This document shows positions 43,075-51,447 of a DNA stretch of 64,000 nucleotides, in pieces. Position numbers and translations under genes: made by a program. The first letter of the stretch is position 1; the number at the start of each line of letters is the position of its first letter. The notes beneath the pieces were generated by a model, which did no database searches, was not told the DNA's origin, and saw only the letters and a program-made list of their open reading frames with translations. The DNA comes from Planctomycetota bacterium (lineage in GTDB: Bacteria; Planctomycetota; UBA1135), in the NCBI GenBank assembly GCA_018671175.1, contig JABHIE010000031.1, positions 444,527 through 508,526 on the forward strand. The letters run 5' to 3'.

Positions 43075-44824
43075 GGCTATGGGATGTGCGTAAAAAGACA
43101 GAGAGTAGGGCGAGCAGAAGGCCGGCCCAGACCAACTCAGGGTACGGTTTCGGCGTGGATTTTTCTTGTTGATTCGACAACCAATTTAGCCAGGCCTCAT
43201 TGCTGGCCGTGAATTCGTTGACCGCTGGCGTAACCTGCCAAGCGGGGCCAGCGGTTGGATGTGAAGACAAAACCAACGGCAAGTCGGCCGGATAGGGCTT
43301 GCGTGAAAGCGCATCTAGAACACCCTGAAATACGGATGCCGCTTCGCCAGGCTGCCCCAAGAAGCCAAACGCCCAACCGCCGTCCATTGGGCGGAACACC
43401 AAGCCAGCGGCGCCCATGGCTGTAGACATAAGAGGCTTTGCGCCAGCTGCGCATTCTAGGAAAGGAAGTTCCTCTGAAGGCTGAACGGAAGCCGGCAATG
43501 GAAAAAGACGATCTGTTGCAGCGAGCCATGGTGAGGAGGTGGTCGGGAGAAAATCAGAAAGAGCTTGGTCTAGCTGTCTCGGCCACGGGGCATCCTGCGA
43601 AGCGAGCGTCCCTAGAGTGGCTAGGAATTCAAAATCAGGATTGTCTCCCATTGGGATGACCTGCAATTCGTGGAGCGGTGCGGTCAAAGCCCCCTTGAGG
43701 TCTCGCCCCTCAGGGCGACCATCACTCAGCAAAATGACCTGCGCGCCCTGCTTGAGTTCCTTTTGAATCGCTTGAATGGCCAACCAGGGTTGCGTCGAGC
43801 CGAAGGCGGTCATTCGCTTTAGAGCAATGCGGCAAATCGTAGCGTTGAGATTTAAAACCGTGCCAAGTTCATGTGAGAAAGGCAAGACCCGCAAGGAACG
43901 CCCATTTGCGGCCCACTGCAACAGGATATCTCGCGCTTGGTCAAGTGCGCCACCGGCCATGGAGCCCGATGTATCAAGCAAAACGATAGTTGGCTTGGCG
44001 TCGAAATGAGGTACCTGAAAGAAGCGCCACTCGTCAGGTAGGGAAAACCAATCACCAGCATGAGGAGACGCCAAAAACACAAACCCGTGTTGGTCGAGAG
44101 GCTTGCGTAGCTCAGCGCGTCCGCTCGAAGTCGAGGCAATGGAAGCCGGGAAAATGGTGGCGTCCGAAAAATCGGGATGGAGCGACCAGAGCTTTTTGTC
44201 TGTGCCACCGAAATCACTCCAGGTGATGGTCAAAGAGAAAGGCTGTAGTGGCCAACCCTGAGGTTGTGGCGGCTGGACAGCAAGACGAACTTCCCCCGCC
44301 GCGGTTGGGGCTTGAAGAAGCTCAAAAGAAAGCCGCGACCGAGCTTGAATCGTAACCCTGCCAGAATTGAAATCGGCATCTTGCAACTGGAGCTTAAGCT
44401 CAATCGCTTGCTGCGCCGACGGGGTCTGCAGCGGGCCATGGATTCGGACGATATGCGGTGTGCGCGGCAACTGAGGTTGCTCGATATGCACGCCCTTCCA
44501 TGAGGAAGTGGATGGTAAATCTCGCCAAACACGCCCATCGGTCAAGAGGACGACTTCGTCGCCAGGTTGGGGCTGCGCTTCGTGAAGGAGGGCAGCTAGC
44601 CCCTTTTCGCTGTAGAGGATTTGGCCTAGATTTTTTGCATGGTTCCATGTCGAACCCCCAGTTTGAGCAGCCAAATCTTCCGCTTGCGCAAGCGTAACTT
44701 CGCGGCAACTGGCGCTCGTGTCGACCAAGACCCATGCCGTCGGCGGTTGCCACCATGCGCCACCCCACAAGGCAAGGCCCCAAGCTGCAAGGGCCGCCAG
44801 AGCGAAAAAACGGGAGAGAATCAA
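43067..44824 (-). CDS. Membrane protein with two von Willebrand factor A-like modules
   Basis: A 585-residue protein with membrane spans at both ends (about 4-23, and LVWAGLLLALLSVFL near the C-terminus). Between them are two DxSxS sites: DTSAS at 35-39 with a later LLTDGRVW (about 94-101), and DTSGS at 284-288 with VLPFSHEL, GSTQ and VILLSDGRPEGR, a complete-looking metal-ion adhesion site. The first module is short (about 90 residues) and may be degenerate. The layout resembles BatA/BatB-type proteins. It overlaps mnmA upstream (4 bp) and the HEAT gene downstream (8 bp). Function is unknown; metal-dependent protein binding in the envelope is the reasonable guess. Confidence 0.8.
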   Translation of the reverse strand: MILSRFFALAALAAWGLALWGGAWWQPPTAWVLVDTSASCREVTLAQAEDLAAQTGGSTWNHAKNLGQILYSEKGLAALLHEAQPQPGDEVVLLTDGRVWRDLPSTSSWKGVHIEQPQLPRTPHIVRIHGPLQTPSAQQAIELKLQLQDADFNSGRVTIQARSRLSFELLQAPTAAGEVRLAVQPPQPQGWPLQPFSLTITWSDFGGTDKKLWSLHPDFSDATIFPASIASTSSGRAELRKPLDQHGFVFLASPHAGDWFSLPDEWRFFQVPHFDAKPTIVLLDTSGSMAGGALDQARDILLQWAANGRSLRVLPFSHELGTVLNLNATICRIALKRMTAFGSTQPWLAIQAIQKELKQGAQVILLSDGRPEGRDLKGALTAPLHELQVIPMGDNPDFEFLATLGTLASQDAPWPRQLDQALSDFLPTTSSPWLAATDRLFPLPASVQPSEELPFLECAAGAKPLMSTAMGAAGLVFRPMDGGWAFGFLGQPGEAASVFQGVLDALSRKPYPADLPLVLSSHPTAGPAWQVTPAVNEFTASNEAWLNWLSNQQEKSTPKPYPELVWAGLLLALLSVFLRTSHSHG

Positions 44825-45924
44825 ACGGTCAATTGAGGTTGAGGAGGTGCTTCGGCAATCCAGCCGCCGCCAATTAGGCGCGCGCCTCGATACACCGCGA
44901 GGCCTTGGCCAGGGGTCACGCTATCGGCTGGTGACTGAAAAACGATTTCAACGCAGCCTGGTTCAGTACACCTAGCCAGGCCCATGACTCCCCCAGGCGA
45001 ACTGCGATACTGAATTTCAATCGGGTCGTAAACATCACCGGGGCAGAAGTCTTGGTCGTCGTAGGAAATCCAGTCATGAACTAGGCAACGCACACACCCA
45101 CGGCTGGATGCAGGGCCAACGATGACATCGCCGGTTTGAGGATGCACATCGACCACATACATAGGCTCTGTCCAGGCAAAACCTAAACCTTTACGCTGGC
45201 CGCGCGTGAAGCCCATAAAGCCATCATGCACGGCAACGACCTGCCCGTCGAGCGTCAGGATGCGCCCCGGTTTGCCTAAGCCACCCGTTTGCCGCAGCAA
45301 ATCGCGGTAATCATTTGAGGGGACGAAACAGATTTCGACCGAGTCGGGTTTCGCGTGGATGGGCAAACCCGCCTCTTTTGCCAAACGGCGCGTTTCGATT
45401 TTGTTGATGCCACCGATTGGCAGCAAGGTGCGCTCTAGGACTTGCCGACCCACCGGGAAAAGCACATAGCTTTGATCTTTTTTCGGATCGACTCCGCGCA
45501 AGAGTTGCCCACCTGGGGCGGTTTGTGCGTAATGCCCAGTGGCTAGGAATTGTGCGCCAATGACATCTGCAAATTGAGCGAGGGCTCCGAATTTAATATC
45601 ACGATTGCAAACGACACAAGGGTTTGGCGTGCGCCCGATTTCATATTCAGCTCTAAAATAAGTTTGAATGGAGTCGAACTCTTGCTGCATATCCACCGAA
45701 TGAAATGGGATACCAAGGATGTCAGCAACCCTCGCCGCATCACGCGCATCTTCCGGTGAGCAACAGGCTTGCTTGGCGTTGGGGTCGCATTCTGCGACTG
45801 GAGCTTCTACGCCATGGCGTAAAAAAACGCCCACCACATCGTAGCCCTGTTGCTTTAAAAGCAGTGCGGCTACGGCAGAATCGACTCCTCCGGAGAGGGC
45901 GGCGAGAACGCGAGGTTGTTTCAT
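44821..45924 (-). CDS. mnmA: tRNA-specific 2-thiouridylase
   Basis: Forms 2-thiouridine at the wobble position U34 of Lys, Glu and Gln tRNAs. From the ATG at 45924 it is 367 aa; the longer open frame to 45981 overlaps yajC. The PP-loop is SGGVDS (11-16). Catalytic cysteines are Cys103 in NPCVVCNR and Cys199 in SVEICFV, both present. The C-terminal beta domain shows FTRGQRKGLG and the late RYRSSP-type strand. An extra ECDPNAKQACCSPEDARDAA segment (about 45-64) is a Cys-rich insert seen in part of the family. It is divergent from yajC (56 bp between starts). Confidence 0.95.
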   Translation of the reverse strand: MKQPRVLAALSGGVDSAVAALLLKQQGYDVVGVFLRHGVEAPVAECDPNAKQACCSPEDARDAARVADILGIPFHSVDMQQEFDSIQTYFRAEYEIGRTPNPCVVCNRDIKFGALAQFADVIGAQFLATGHYAQTAPGGQLLRGVDPKKDQSYVLFPVGRQVLERTLLPIGGINKIETRRLAKEAGLPIHAKPDSVEICFVPSNDYRDLLRQTGGLGKPGRILTLDGQVVAVHDGFMGFTRGQRKGLGFAWTEPMYVVDVHPQTGDVIVGPASSRGCVRCLVHDWISYDDQDFCPGDVYDPIEIQYRSSPGGVMGLARCTEPGCVEIVFQSPADSVTPGQGLAVYRGARLIGGGWIAEAPPQPQLTV

Positions 45925-45979
45925 GAGTGCTGCGTTAGAATACCGCCCATTATCGCGGATTCCCCACGATACATTCGAC

Positions 45980-46405
45980 ATGAAATTCTCCCTGTCCTTT
46001 GTTCAGCAAGACGCACAAAATGTGTCCTTTGCTGATTCCGCCCCGACTGCCACTCAAGCCACCACTCAAGTAACTGGCGAAACGGGTGCCCCACCTGCTC
46101 AAGAATCAGGCGGAAGCTCCTTTTTTATCATGATGGGCCTGATGGTCGTTTTCATGTGGTTCTTCGTGATTCGCCCTGAAAACAAGCGCAAGAAAGCGGC
46201 ACAAGTTATGCGCGACAGTCTGGGCAAAGGCGATTCAGTCATCACCAACGGTGGCATGTTCGGCAAAATCGTAAATATTTCTGGCCCAGTTGTCACTCTA
46301 GAAGTGGCTGATAAATGCCGCATCAAGTTTGACCGCAATGCAGTCACGCTTGCTCAAACAGGTGATTCCCCTGCCCCAGCGCCTGCCGCTTCGGGCGGTG
46401 GCTGA
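45980..46405 (+). CDS. yajC: Preprotein translocase subunit YajC
   Basis: Accessory membrane subunit of the Sec holotranslocon. The ATG at 45980 gives 141 aa. A hydrophilic N-terminal region of about 45 residues, longer than usual, precedes the single span (about 47-63, FFIMMGLMVVFMWFFVI) and the conserved RPENKRKKAAQVMRDSLGKG and GDSVITNGGMFGKIV motifs. The expected partners secD and secF are not nearby; secA lies at 54008-56815. TAGAAT (45936-45941) is a likely -10. The gene is followed by a strong intrinsic terminator. Confidence 0.94.
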   Translation: MKFSLSFVQQDAQNVSFADSAPTATQATTQVTGETGAPPAQESGGSSFFIMMGLMVVFMWFFVIRPENKRKKAAQVMRDSLGKGDSVITNGGMFGKIVNISGPVVTLEVADKCRIKFDRNAVTLAQTGDSPAPAPAASGGG

Positions 46406-46417
46406 GGCATCTAAGAC

Positions 46418-46435
46418 ATCGCGCGGTCGCGCGAT
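46418..46435. repeat. Perfect GC-rich inverted repeat after yajC
   Basis: ATCGCGCG-GT-CGCGCGAT: 8-bp arms with a 2-base loop, 13 bp after the yajC stop and 6 bp before the terminator stem. It may be a transcript-end protecting hairpin or a DNA-binding site. Confidence 0.45.
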
Positions 46436-46441
46436 TCCCCT

Positions 46442-46482
46442 ATCGGTCATGCGGTTTAAAACGGCATGACCGATTTTTTTTT
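46442..46482 (+). terminator. Strong rho-independent terminator of yajC
   Basis: An 11-bp perfect stem, ATCGGTCATGC / GCATGACCGAT, with an 11-base loop, is followed by an unbroken run of nine T residues (46474-46482). This is the best intrinsic terminator in the window. The ATG of yraN starts at 46483, directly after the T run, so the yraN ribosome-binding region would lie in the terminator. Confidence 0.92.
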
Positions 46483-46863
46483 ATGACTCATTCCTCCACA
46501 CCTTCAACTGTACACACAGGGCATCTCGGCGAAAGTTTCGTCGCAAACGACCTAGCCGAAAATGGCTGGCAGATTTTGGCGCGCAATCTGCGCACGCCTT
46601 TAGGCGAGGTTGACATCCTTGCGCTTGACCCAATGGGTGATCTGGTTGTGGTTGAAGTTAAGAGTCGCTCCCCGCTTAGTTGGGTCGACGGAATAGATGC
46701 GCTTCGCCCAAGACAACTTGCGCGCCTCTTTCGCGCACTGGCGTGGTGTGGTCAAAACAGAGGTTGGGCGGGTGCGCTGCGATTAGATTTAGCGGCCGTC
46801 GTTGTCATCGGCGGGCTGCCCACTCGATGGGAGCACATCCGTGACTTGACGCTCGAAACCTGA
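46483..46863 (+). CDS. yraN: YraN family (UPF0102) endonuclease-fold protein
   Basis: A 126-residue protein of the Holliday-junction resolvase-like fold. GEVDILALDPMGDLVVVEVK, followed by SRSP, is the PD-(D/E)xK motif (Asp, Glu and Lys present), after the G.LGESFVANDLAENGW helix. Biochemical role is not established for the family. The start is the only suitable one: ATG at 46483, immediately after the yajC terminator. No independent promoter is visible within it, so expression needs terminator read-through, a promoter inside the yajC end, or leaderless initiation. Convergent with ribD. Confidence 0.88.
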   Translation: MTHSSTPSTVHTGHLGESFVANDLAENGWQILARNLRTPLGEVDILALDPMGDLVVVEVKSRSPLSWVDGIDALRPRQLARLFRALAWCGQNRGWAGALRLDLAAVVVIGGLPTRWEHIRDLTLET

Positions 46864-46865
46864 GC

Positions 46866-47960
46866 TTAGTCGCAGATTAAAAAAGCTCGCCGCAAGTCAT
46901 CGCCAAGCTGTAAACGCTCTTCTTGTGCCAAGCGGACGCCCTCAGCTGGAGATGGGAAGCCGGCGCCCAAACATGCGCCGAAATGCCCACCGACCAAAAG
47001 TGGCGCTTCGTAGACCACGACTGCATCAGCGAGGCCAGCGTCTAGGAGCTCACCGTGTAGATGAGCACCGCCTTCAACCAGTAAACGCGCAATGCCGTGA
47101 TTGCGTTTTAGGTCAAGAAGGATTTCAGAAAGTGGTTCGCGCTCACCGCTCGCCTTAGTTGTGTAGGCCAACAATTCGCCACCCTCAGCAAGCAAACTGG
47201 CATCGGAAGCCAAATCAACTGGCTCAACGCCAAGGACCACTCGCTTGGGCTGGCGAAGATAAAGCCCCTGTTTGCCCCTAGCCGTTAAAGAAGGGTTGTC
47301 GGCCTTGACTGTGCCCGCACCGGCCATCACCGCACACGAGCATTTGCGTAGCTGATGGACTTCTTCGCGAGCAGCGGCACCCGTAATCCATTGGCTTGAA
47401 CCGGAATCAGAGGCCGTTTTGCCGTCTAAAGAAGCAGCCCATTTCAGCAAGACCCATGGGCGGTCAGGGTGGGCAAGAGCACGCAAAAAAGCAGGGTTGC
47501 TTTCTTCAAATCGAATTTGGAACGACTCAAGAGTGCGCACTTTGATTTCAAATGACCGCAAGACTTCGAGACCTGCACCTGCATGAAGAGGGTTGGGGTC
47601 AACCGCTCCCACCAAGACCTTTTGGACACCCGCGGCTTTCAACAAGGAGGCGCAAGCAGGTCGTTTTTTTGCTGGGCCATTCGACGAGCAAGGCTCAAGC
47701 GTGACGACCATCTCGTCGACGATGCCAGCGAGTGGTTGCTGCGTTTCAAGACACCAGGCATCGGCATCGCGCAAGGCCATCTCTTCGGCATGCGCCTCAC
47801 CAAAAGCTGTATGAAAACCACGGCCAATCACATGACCATCTTTTAGTGCAAGCGCTCCAACTCGAGGGTTGGGCGCAACCGAAAGCCACCCAGCTTTTTC
47901 AGCCTCAAACCAAGCTTGCTCGAGCAAGTGATAATCGCGACTTTGCGGGCCTTGGCTCAT
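46866..47960 (-). CDS. ribD: Bifunctional riboflavin biosynthesis deaminase/reductase
   Basis: Two consecutive steps of riboflavin synthesis in one 364-residue enzyme. The deaminase (about 1-150) has HAEEMA and EPCSSNGPAKKRPAC as zinc-binding elements. The second is atypical: the Cys-Cys spacing is 11 residues instead of 8 and the usual SH(Y/T)G reads SSNG. The reductase (about 165-364) starts VLLKWAASLDGKTASDSG, with WITGAAAREEVHQLR and TVKADNPSLTAR. The start overlaps miaB by 4 bp and it is last in the long operon from dksA. Other rib genes are not in view. Confidence 0.92.
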   Translation of the reverse strand: MSQGPQSRDYHLLEQAWFEAEKAGWLSVAPNPRVGALALKDGHVIGRGFHTAFGEAHAEEMALRDADAWCLETQQPLAGIVDEMVVTLEPCSSNGPAKKRPACASLLKAAGVQKVLVGAVDPNPLHAGAGLEVLRSFEIKVRTLESFQIRFEESNPAFLRALAHPDRPWVLLKWAASLDGKTASDSGSSQWITGAAAREEVHQLRKCSCAVMAGAGTVKADNPSLTARGKQGLYLRQPKRVVLGVEPVDLASDASLLAEGGELLAYTTKASGEREPLSEILLDLKRNHGIARLLVEGGAHLHGELLDAGLADAVVVYEAPLLVGGHFGACLGAGFPSPAEGVRLAQEERLQLGDDLRRAFLICD

Positions 47961-49519
47961 ACTTCGATGGACGAGTGAGGCCCACGCTCAGGCGGGTCGC
48001 CTGGCTTTAAGTCACTTGGACGATCTTGCGCAATCATAGGCAAGGGCATCGAATCGGCGACTTCCAGAGAATTGGCAGCGGCTTGAATGGCAGCTTTTGC
48101 GGCGGCGGCGGCCTCTTGGCGCGCACGCGTTACGAGCGCCTCTTCTTCTTCGGGTGTCAGGCCGTCGGCCGCTTGGAGGGCTTTTTTACCGCAAGAAACC
48201 AAATCTACTGAATAGGTTTGGCCAGGAGCAAAGCCATCACGGTGAGGGAGCAAAGCGCGGTGGCCGTTTTGCATACGGCCCGCCCACATCCCTGGGGCAT
48301 CATCAGGCGTAGATTCGAGCATCAAGAGCCCCTCATTGCCAACTTGCACCAAAGTGCGTTCTCTAGAAATAGACCTCTGCAACTCAAGCAAACGATGATT
48401 TCGCTTTTTCTTAAATTCACGAGGGATGTCGTCAGCTAGCTCAAAAGCAGTCGTGCCTGGGCGTGGTGAATACTGAAAGACATAGGATTGCAAAAAACCA
48501 AACTCGGTCATTGCGGCCTCGGTCATTGCGAAGTCTTCGTCGGTCTCGGTTGGGAAACCAACAATCCAGTCGGAGATGAGTTCGAGGTCGGGCATTGCGC
48601 CACGGAGCATCTTAACTTTTTTACGGTAACCCTCAACGGAATAACCGCGCTTCATAGCTTTTAGAATTCGGTCACTGCCAGACTGCATCGGAATCGGCAG
48701 GAAACGCATAAACGGCCGGGAACGAGCCAAAGCCGCAACAAGTTCTTTGTCGACATAGCTCGGATGAAGAGTCACCAAGCGCAGGCGCTGCAGGTCGTCC
48801 ATGGCGGAAAGCTTGTCGACTAATGAGGCAAGCGTGGCCCCATCTTTACGGTCGCGGCCATAGGCATCGACCGTTTGGCCTAAGAGCTGAATCTCTGTTA
48901 CGCCTGCCGCAACTAGAGCTCGCACTTCGGAACAGATTTCAGAAACGGGACGGCTTTCGACGCGCCCTCGCACACTTGGGACGATGCAGTAAGTGCAATT
49001 TAAATCACAACCACGCATAACTGCCACATGTGCGCTAAAGCCTTCGGAGCGGCCCGACAAATCTCGTTTTGCGGCATCAACGGGGCCTGGCGCTTTGCCT
49101 AGCTCGCAGATGCGTTGCTCGCCGCCAACAACACGGTCGACAAAGGATGGCAAAGATGGAAAATGTCTCGAACCACAAACGATGTCAACATGTGGCTCGC
49201 GCGCAAAGAGCTCTTGGCCCTCGCGGTCAGCCATGCAGCCAACAACGGCCAGCACCATTTGGGGCTTTGCTTTTTTGACACGCCGCAGCTCACCCACTAA
49301 AGAATGGACCCGTTCTTCGGCATGTTCACGAACCGAGCAAGTGTGAAACATGCAAACATCGGCCTCGTCGGCGGAGTCGGTCTCGATATATCCACGACGC
49401 AAAAAACCCGCGCGAATCAACTCGCCGTCGTAAAAATTCATCTGACAGCCAAACACCCGCAGATGAAAACTGCGGGTGCGGTTGGGCTGCGCCCCGGTAG
49501 CAGGCGCTGAATCAGTCAT
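47957..49519 (-). CDS. miaB: tRNA-2-methylthio-N6-dimethylallyladenosine synthase
   Basis: Radical SAM methylthiotransferase acting on i6A37 of tRNAs. The N-terminal UPF0004 domain has VFGCQMN, FHTCSVREHAE (His replaces the usual Asn) and VGCMADREG, providing the auxiliary cluster cysteines. The radical SAM motif is GCDLNCTYCIVPSVRGRVE. A TRAM-like domain follows at about 385-455. At 520 aa it is longer than typical MiaB (about 440) because of an Ala/Glu-rich C-terminal tail of about 70 residues, probably disordered. It uses SAM, made by metK three genes upstream. Its 5' end overlaps the pseudopilin gene by 8 bp. Confidence 0.93.
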   Translation of the reverse strand: MTDSAPATGAQPNRTRSFHLRVFGCQMNFYDGELIRAGFLRRGYIETDSADEADVCMFHTCSVREHAEERVHSLVGELRRVKKAKPQMVLAVVGCMADREGQELFAREPHVDIVCGSRHFPSLPSFVDRVVGGEQRICELGKAPGPVDAAKRDLSGRSEGFSAHVAVMRGCDLNCTYCIVPSVRGRVESRPVSEICSEVRALVAAGVTEIQLLGQTVDAYGRDRKDGATLASLVDKLSAMDDLQRLRLVTLHPSYVDKELVAALARSRPFMRFLPIPMQSGSDRILKAMKRGYSVEGYRKKVKMLRGAMPDLELISDWIVGFPTETDEDFAMTEAAMTEFGFLQSYVFQYSPRPGTTAFELADDIPREFKKKRNHRLLELQRSISRERTLVQVGNEGLLMLESTPDDAPGMWAGRMQNGHRALLPHRDGFAPGQTYSVDLVSCGKKALQAADGLTPEEEEALVTRARQEAAAAAKAAIQAAANSLEVADSMPLPMIAQDRPSDLKPGDPPERGPHSSIEV

Positions 49520-50168
49520 TGCTGACAGTCGTCAAAATCTCAATCTCACAGCCAGGGCCGACATAGATGTCGTCTTGGATGAGCGTATCGAAATCAAGAC
49601 CTTCTTCATCAGCGTATTCAGCCAACAACAAGCGGTGCGTCGCACCATCGGCTGTGAGATAAACCAAGGCCTTACGATGAATAATGAATGGGTCACTAAC
49701 GATTGCCGTTGTGCCAGGTGATTTCATCAAAACACGGCGCGCTTGGCGGTCGCCTTGCGTGCTAAACCCAGCGTATGAAGTTGTGCCTGGGCCGATTGAA
49801 TCCCAGTCGTCTAAATGATCAAGCACATTTTCCCCCTCTTCGAGAAGGTCGCCGTATGGCAAACGCGGGCTAAAGAAAACCTTTGCGTTTTTTTCAGTGT
49901 GATCCATGTAGCGGTCTTTCCAGAGGCGTAGGAAAAACCGCTGCCCGTCATCACGCGGCCAAGAGCCCTGATGCTCTTGCTGATACATAATCATCGATTC
50001 GTAAATCTTTGACATGTTTTGCTCACTCGCAGTCATTTGCGCGCTGTCAATCATCTCAGGGATGTTTTTCACGAGCACGGCTGACAAAATGCCAATGATT
50101 AAAATCACCACCATCATTTCAAGCAAAGTGAACCCTGCACGGGCAGAACGAATGAGCTTTGTATTCAT
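49512..50168 (-). CDS. Orphan type IV pilin-like / pseudopilin protein
   Basis: A 218-residue protein with a prepilin leader (NTKLIRSARAG) before FTLLEMMVVILIIGILSAVL and the conserved Glu5. The rest is hydrophilic, with SEQNMSKIYESMIMYQQEHQG as the alpha1-C region, and no GspG calcium loop is seen, so it is closer to the general Planctomycetota pilin-like/DUF1559-type secreted proteins or PulG-like subunits than to gspG. It sits between ahcY (3 bp) and miaB (8-bp overlap), far from the gsp operon. Maturation would need the same prepilin peptidase as GspG-J. Role unknown. Confidence 0.85.
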   Translation of the reverse strand: MNTKLIRSARAGFTLLEMMVVILIIGILSAVLVKNIPEMIDSAQMTASEQNMSKIYESMIMYQQEHQGSWPRDDGQRFFLRLWKDRYMDHTEKNAKVFFSPRLPYGDLLEEGENVLDHLDDWDSIGPGTTSYAGFSTQGDRQARRVLMKSPGTTAIVSDPFIIHRKALVYLTADGATHRLLLAEYADEEGLDFDTLIQDDIYVGPGCEIEILTTVSND

Positions 50169-50171
50169 GGA

Positions 50172-51446
50172 TCAGGTACCTGCGAAGTAGTCGGTGGAGT
50201 AATCGATTTGCTCTTGGGTCAAGACATCTAGCTCAAGCCCCATGCTAGCCAGCTTGATGCCAGCAATCTCTTGGTCGAGCTCTTCTGGAAGCTCATGCAC
50301 GCCTTGACCAAGCGACTCGCCTTTGTCGGCGAGCATCAACATGGCTTGCAACTGATTCGCAAAGCTCATGTCCATGACTTCAGATGGGTGCCCTTCAGCA
50401 GCCGCCAAATTAACCAAACGACCCTCAGCGAGCACATAAATGCGACGGCCATCTGCGAGTGTATGCTCGACACAATTGTCGCGCATTTCGCGCTTGCTCA
50501 CGGCCAACTCAGCCAGATCACCGAGATTCAACTCGCAATCGTAATGGCCCGTATTGCAAACGATGGCGCCATCTTTCATGGATTCGAAGTGACGCTTGAC
50601 AATGATGTCTTTCATGCCCGTGGTCGTAATGAAAACATCACCCACTTTTGCGGCTTCATCCATGGTCATGACTTGGACGCCCTCAAGGGTGGCCTTGAGC
50701 GCGGCAGTTGCCTTGACTTCCGTTGTGATGACATTAGCACCCATGCCTTTGGCACGCATCGCGCAACCTTTGCCACAGTGACCGTAGCCAGCCGTGACGA
50801 AATTCTTGCCAGCAAGCAACACGGATGTCGCGCGCAGGATGCCATCAAGTGATGACTGCCCTGTGCCGTAAACATTGTCGAAATCCCATTTGGTTTCAGC
50901 GTCGTTTACAGCGATTACGGGGTACATCAATTTGCCGTCAGCGGCCATCGCACGAAGGCGATGCACGCCAGTGGTCGTCTCTTCAGAGCCACCAACGATG
51001 CCCGGGATCAGCTCTTGATGGTGCTGATGGACGCGCACGATTAAATCGGCGCCGTCATCGAGAGTCATCGTTGGTTTGAAATCGAGTGTGCGGTCGATGC
51101 TCCAGTAAAACTCTTCGGTGTTTTGACCATACCAGGCATACATTTTGATGCCCTCTTCGGCGAGTGCCGCGGCAACGGCATCGTGAGTTGAGAGCGGGTT
51201 GCAGCCACTCCAGGAAACCTCAGCACCGGCCGCGGCCAAAGTGCGAACCAAGACAGCTGTTTCTTTAGTGACATGCAGGCAGCCCGCAATGCGATGGCCG
51301 GCAAGAGGCTTGGTCTTGGCGAATTTTTCGCGCAAGCTCATCAAAACGGGCATGCGGCTTTCGGCCCAATCGATCAAGAGTCGGCCCTCTTCTGCGAGGG
51401 AGGTATCGGCAACCTTATAGGTCATGTTTTCTGTGGAAGTGGTCAT
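50172..51446 (-). CDS. ahcY: S-adenosylhomocysteine hydrolase
   Basis: Splits S-adenosylhomocysteine to homocysteine and adenosine, completing recycling of SAM made by the adjacent metK. Chosen start is the ATG at 51446, one base after the metK stop (424 aa); ATG at 51425 also fits. The NAD-binding loop is GYGHCGKGCAMRAKGMGANV, with DIVTCTG-type TGMKDIIV downstream. The sequence lacks the insert of about 40 residues and the C-terminal KY end of the long eukaryotic/proteobacterial form, ending LTQEQIDYSTDYFAGT, so it belongs to the short thermophile/archaeal-like class. Confidence 0.96.
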   Translation of the reverse strand: MTTSTENMTYKVADTSLAEEGRLLIDWAESRMPVLMSLREKFAKTKPLAGHRIAGCLHVTKETAVLVRTLAAAGAEVSWSGCNPLSTHDAVAAALAEEGIKMYAWYGQNTEEFYWSIDRTLDFKPTMTLDDGADLIVRVHQHHQELIPGIVGGSEETTTGVHRLRAMAADGKLMYPVIAVNDAETKWDFDNVYGTGQSSLDGILRATSVLLAGKNFVTAGYGHCGKGCAMRAKGMGANVITTEVKATAALKATLEGVQVMTMDEAAKVGDVFITTTGMKDIIVKRHFESMKDGAIVCNTGHYDCELNLGDLAELAVSKREMRDNCVEHTLADGRRIYVLAEGRLVNLAAAEGHPSEVMDMSFANQLQAMLMLADKGESLGQGVHELPEELDQEIAGIKLASMGLELDVLTQEQIDYSTDYFAGT

Positions 51447-51447
51447 G

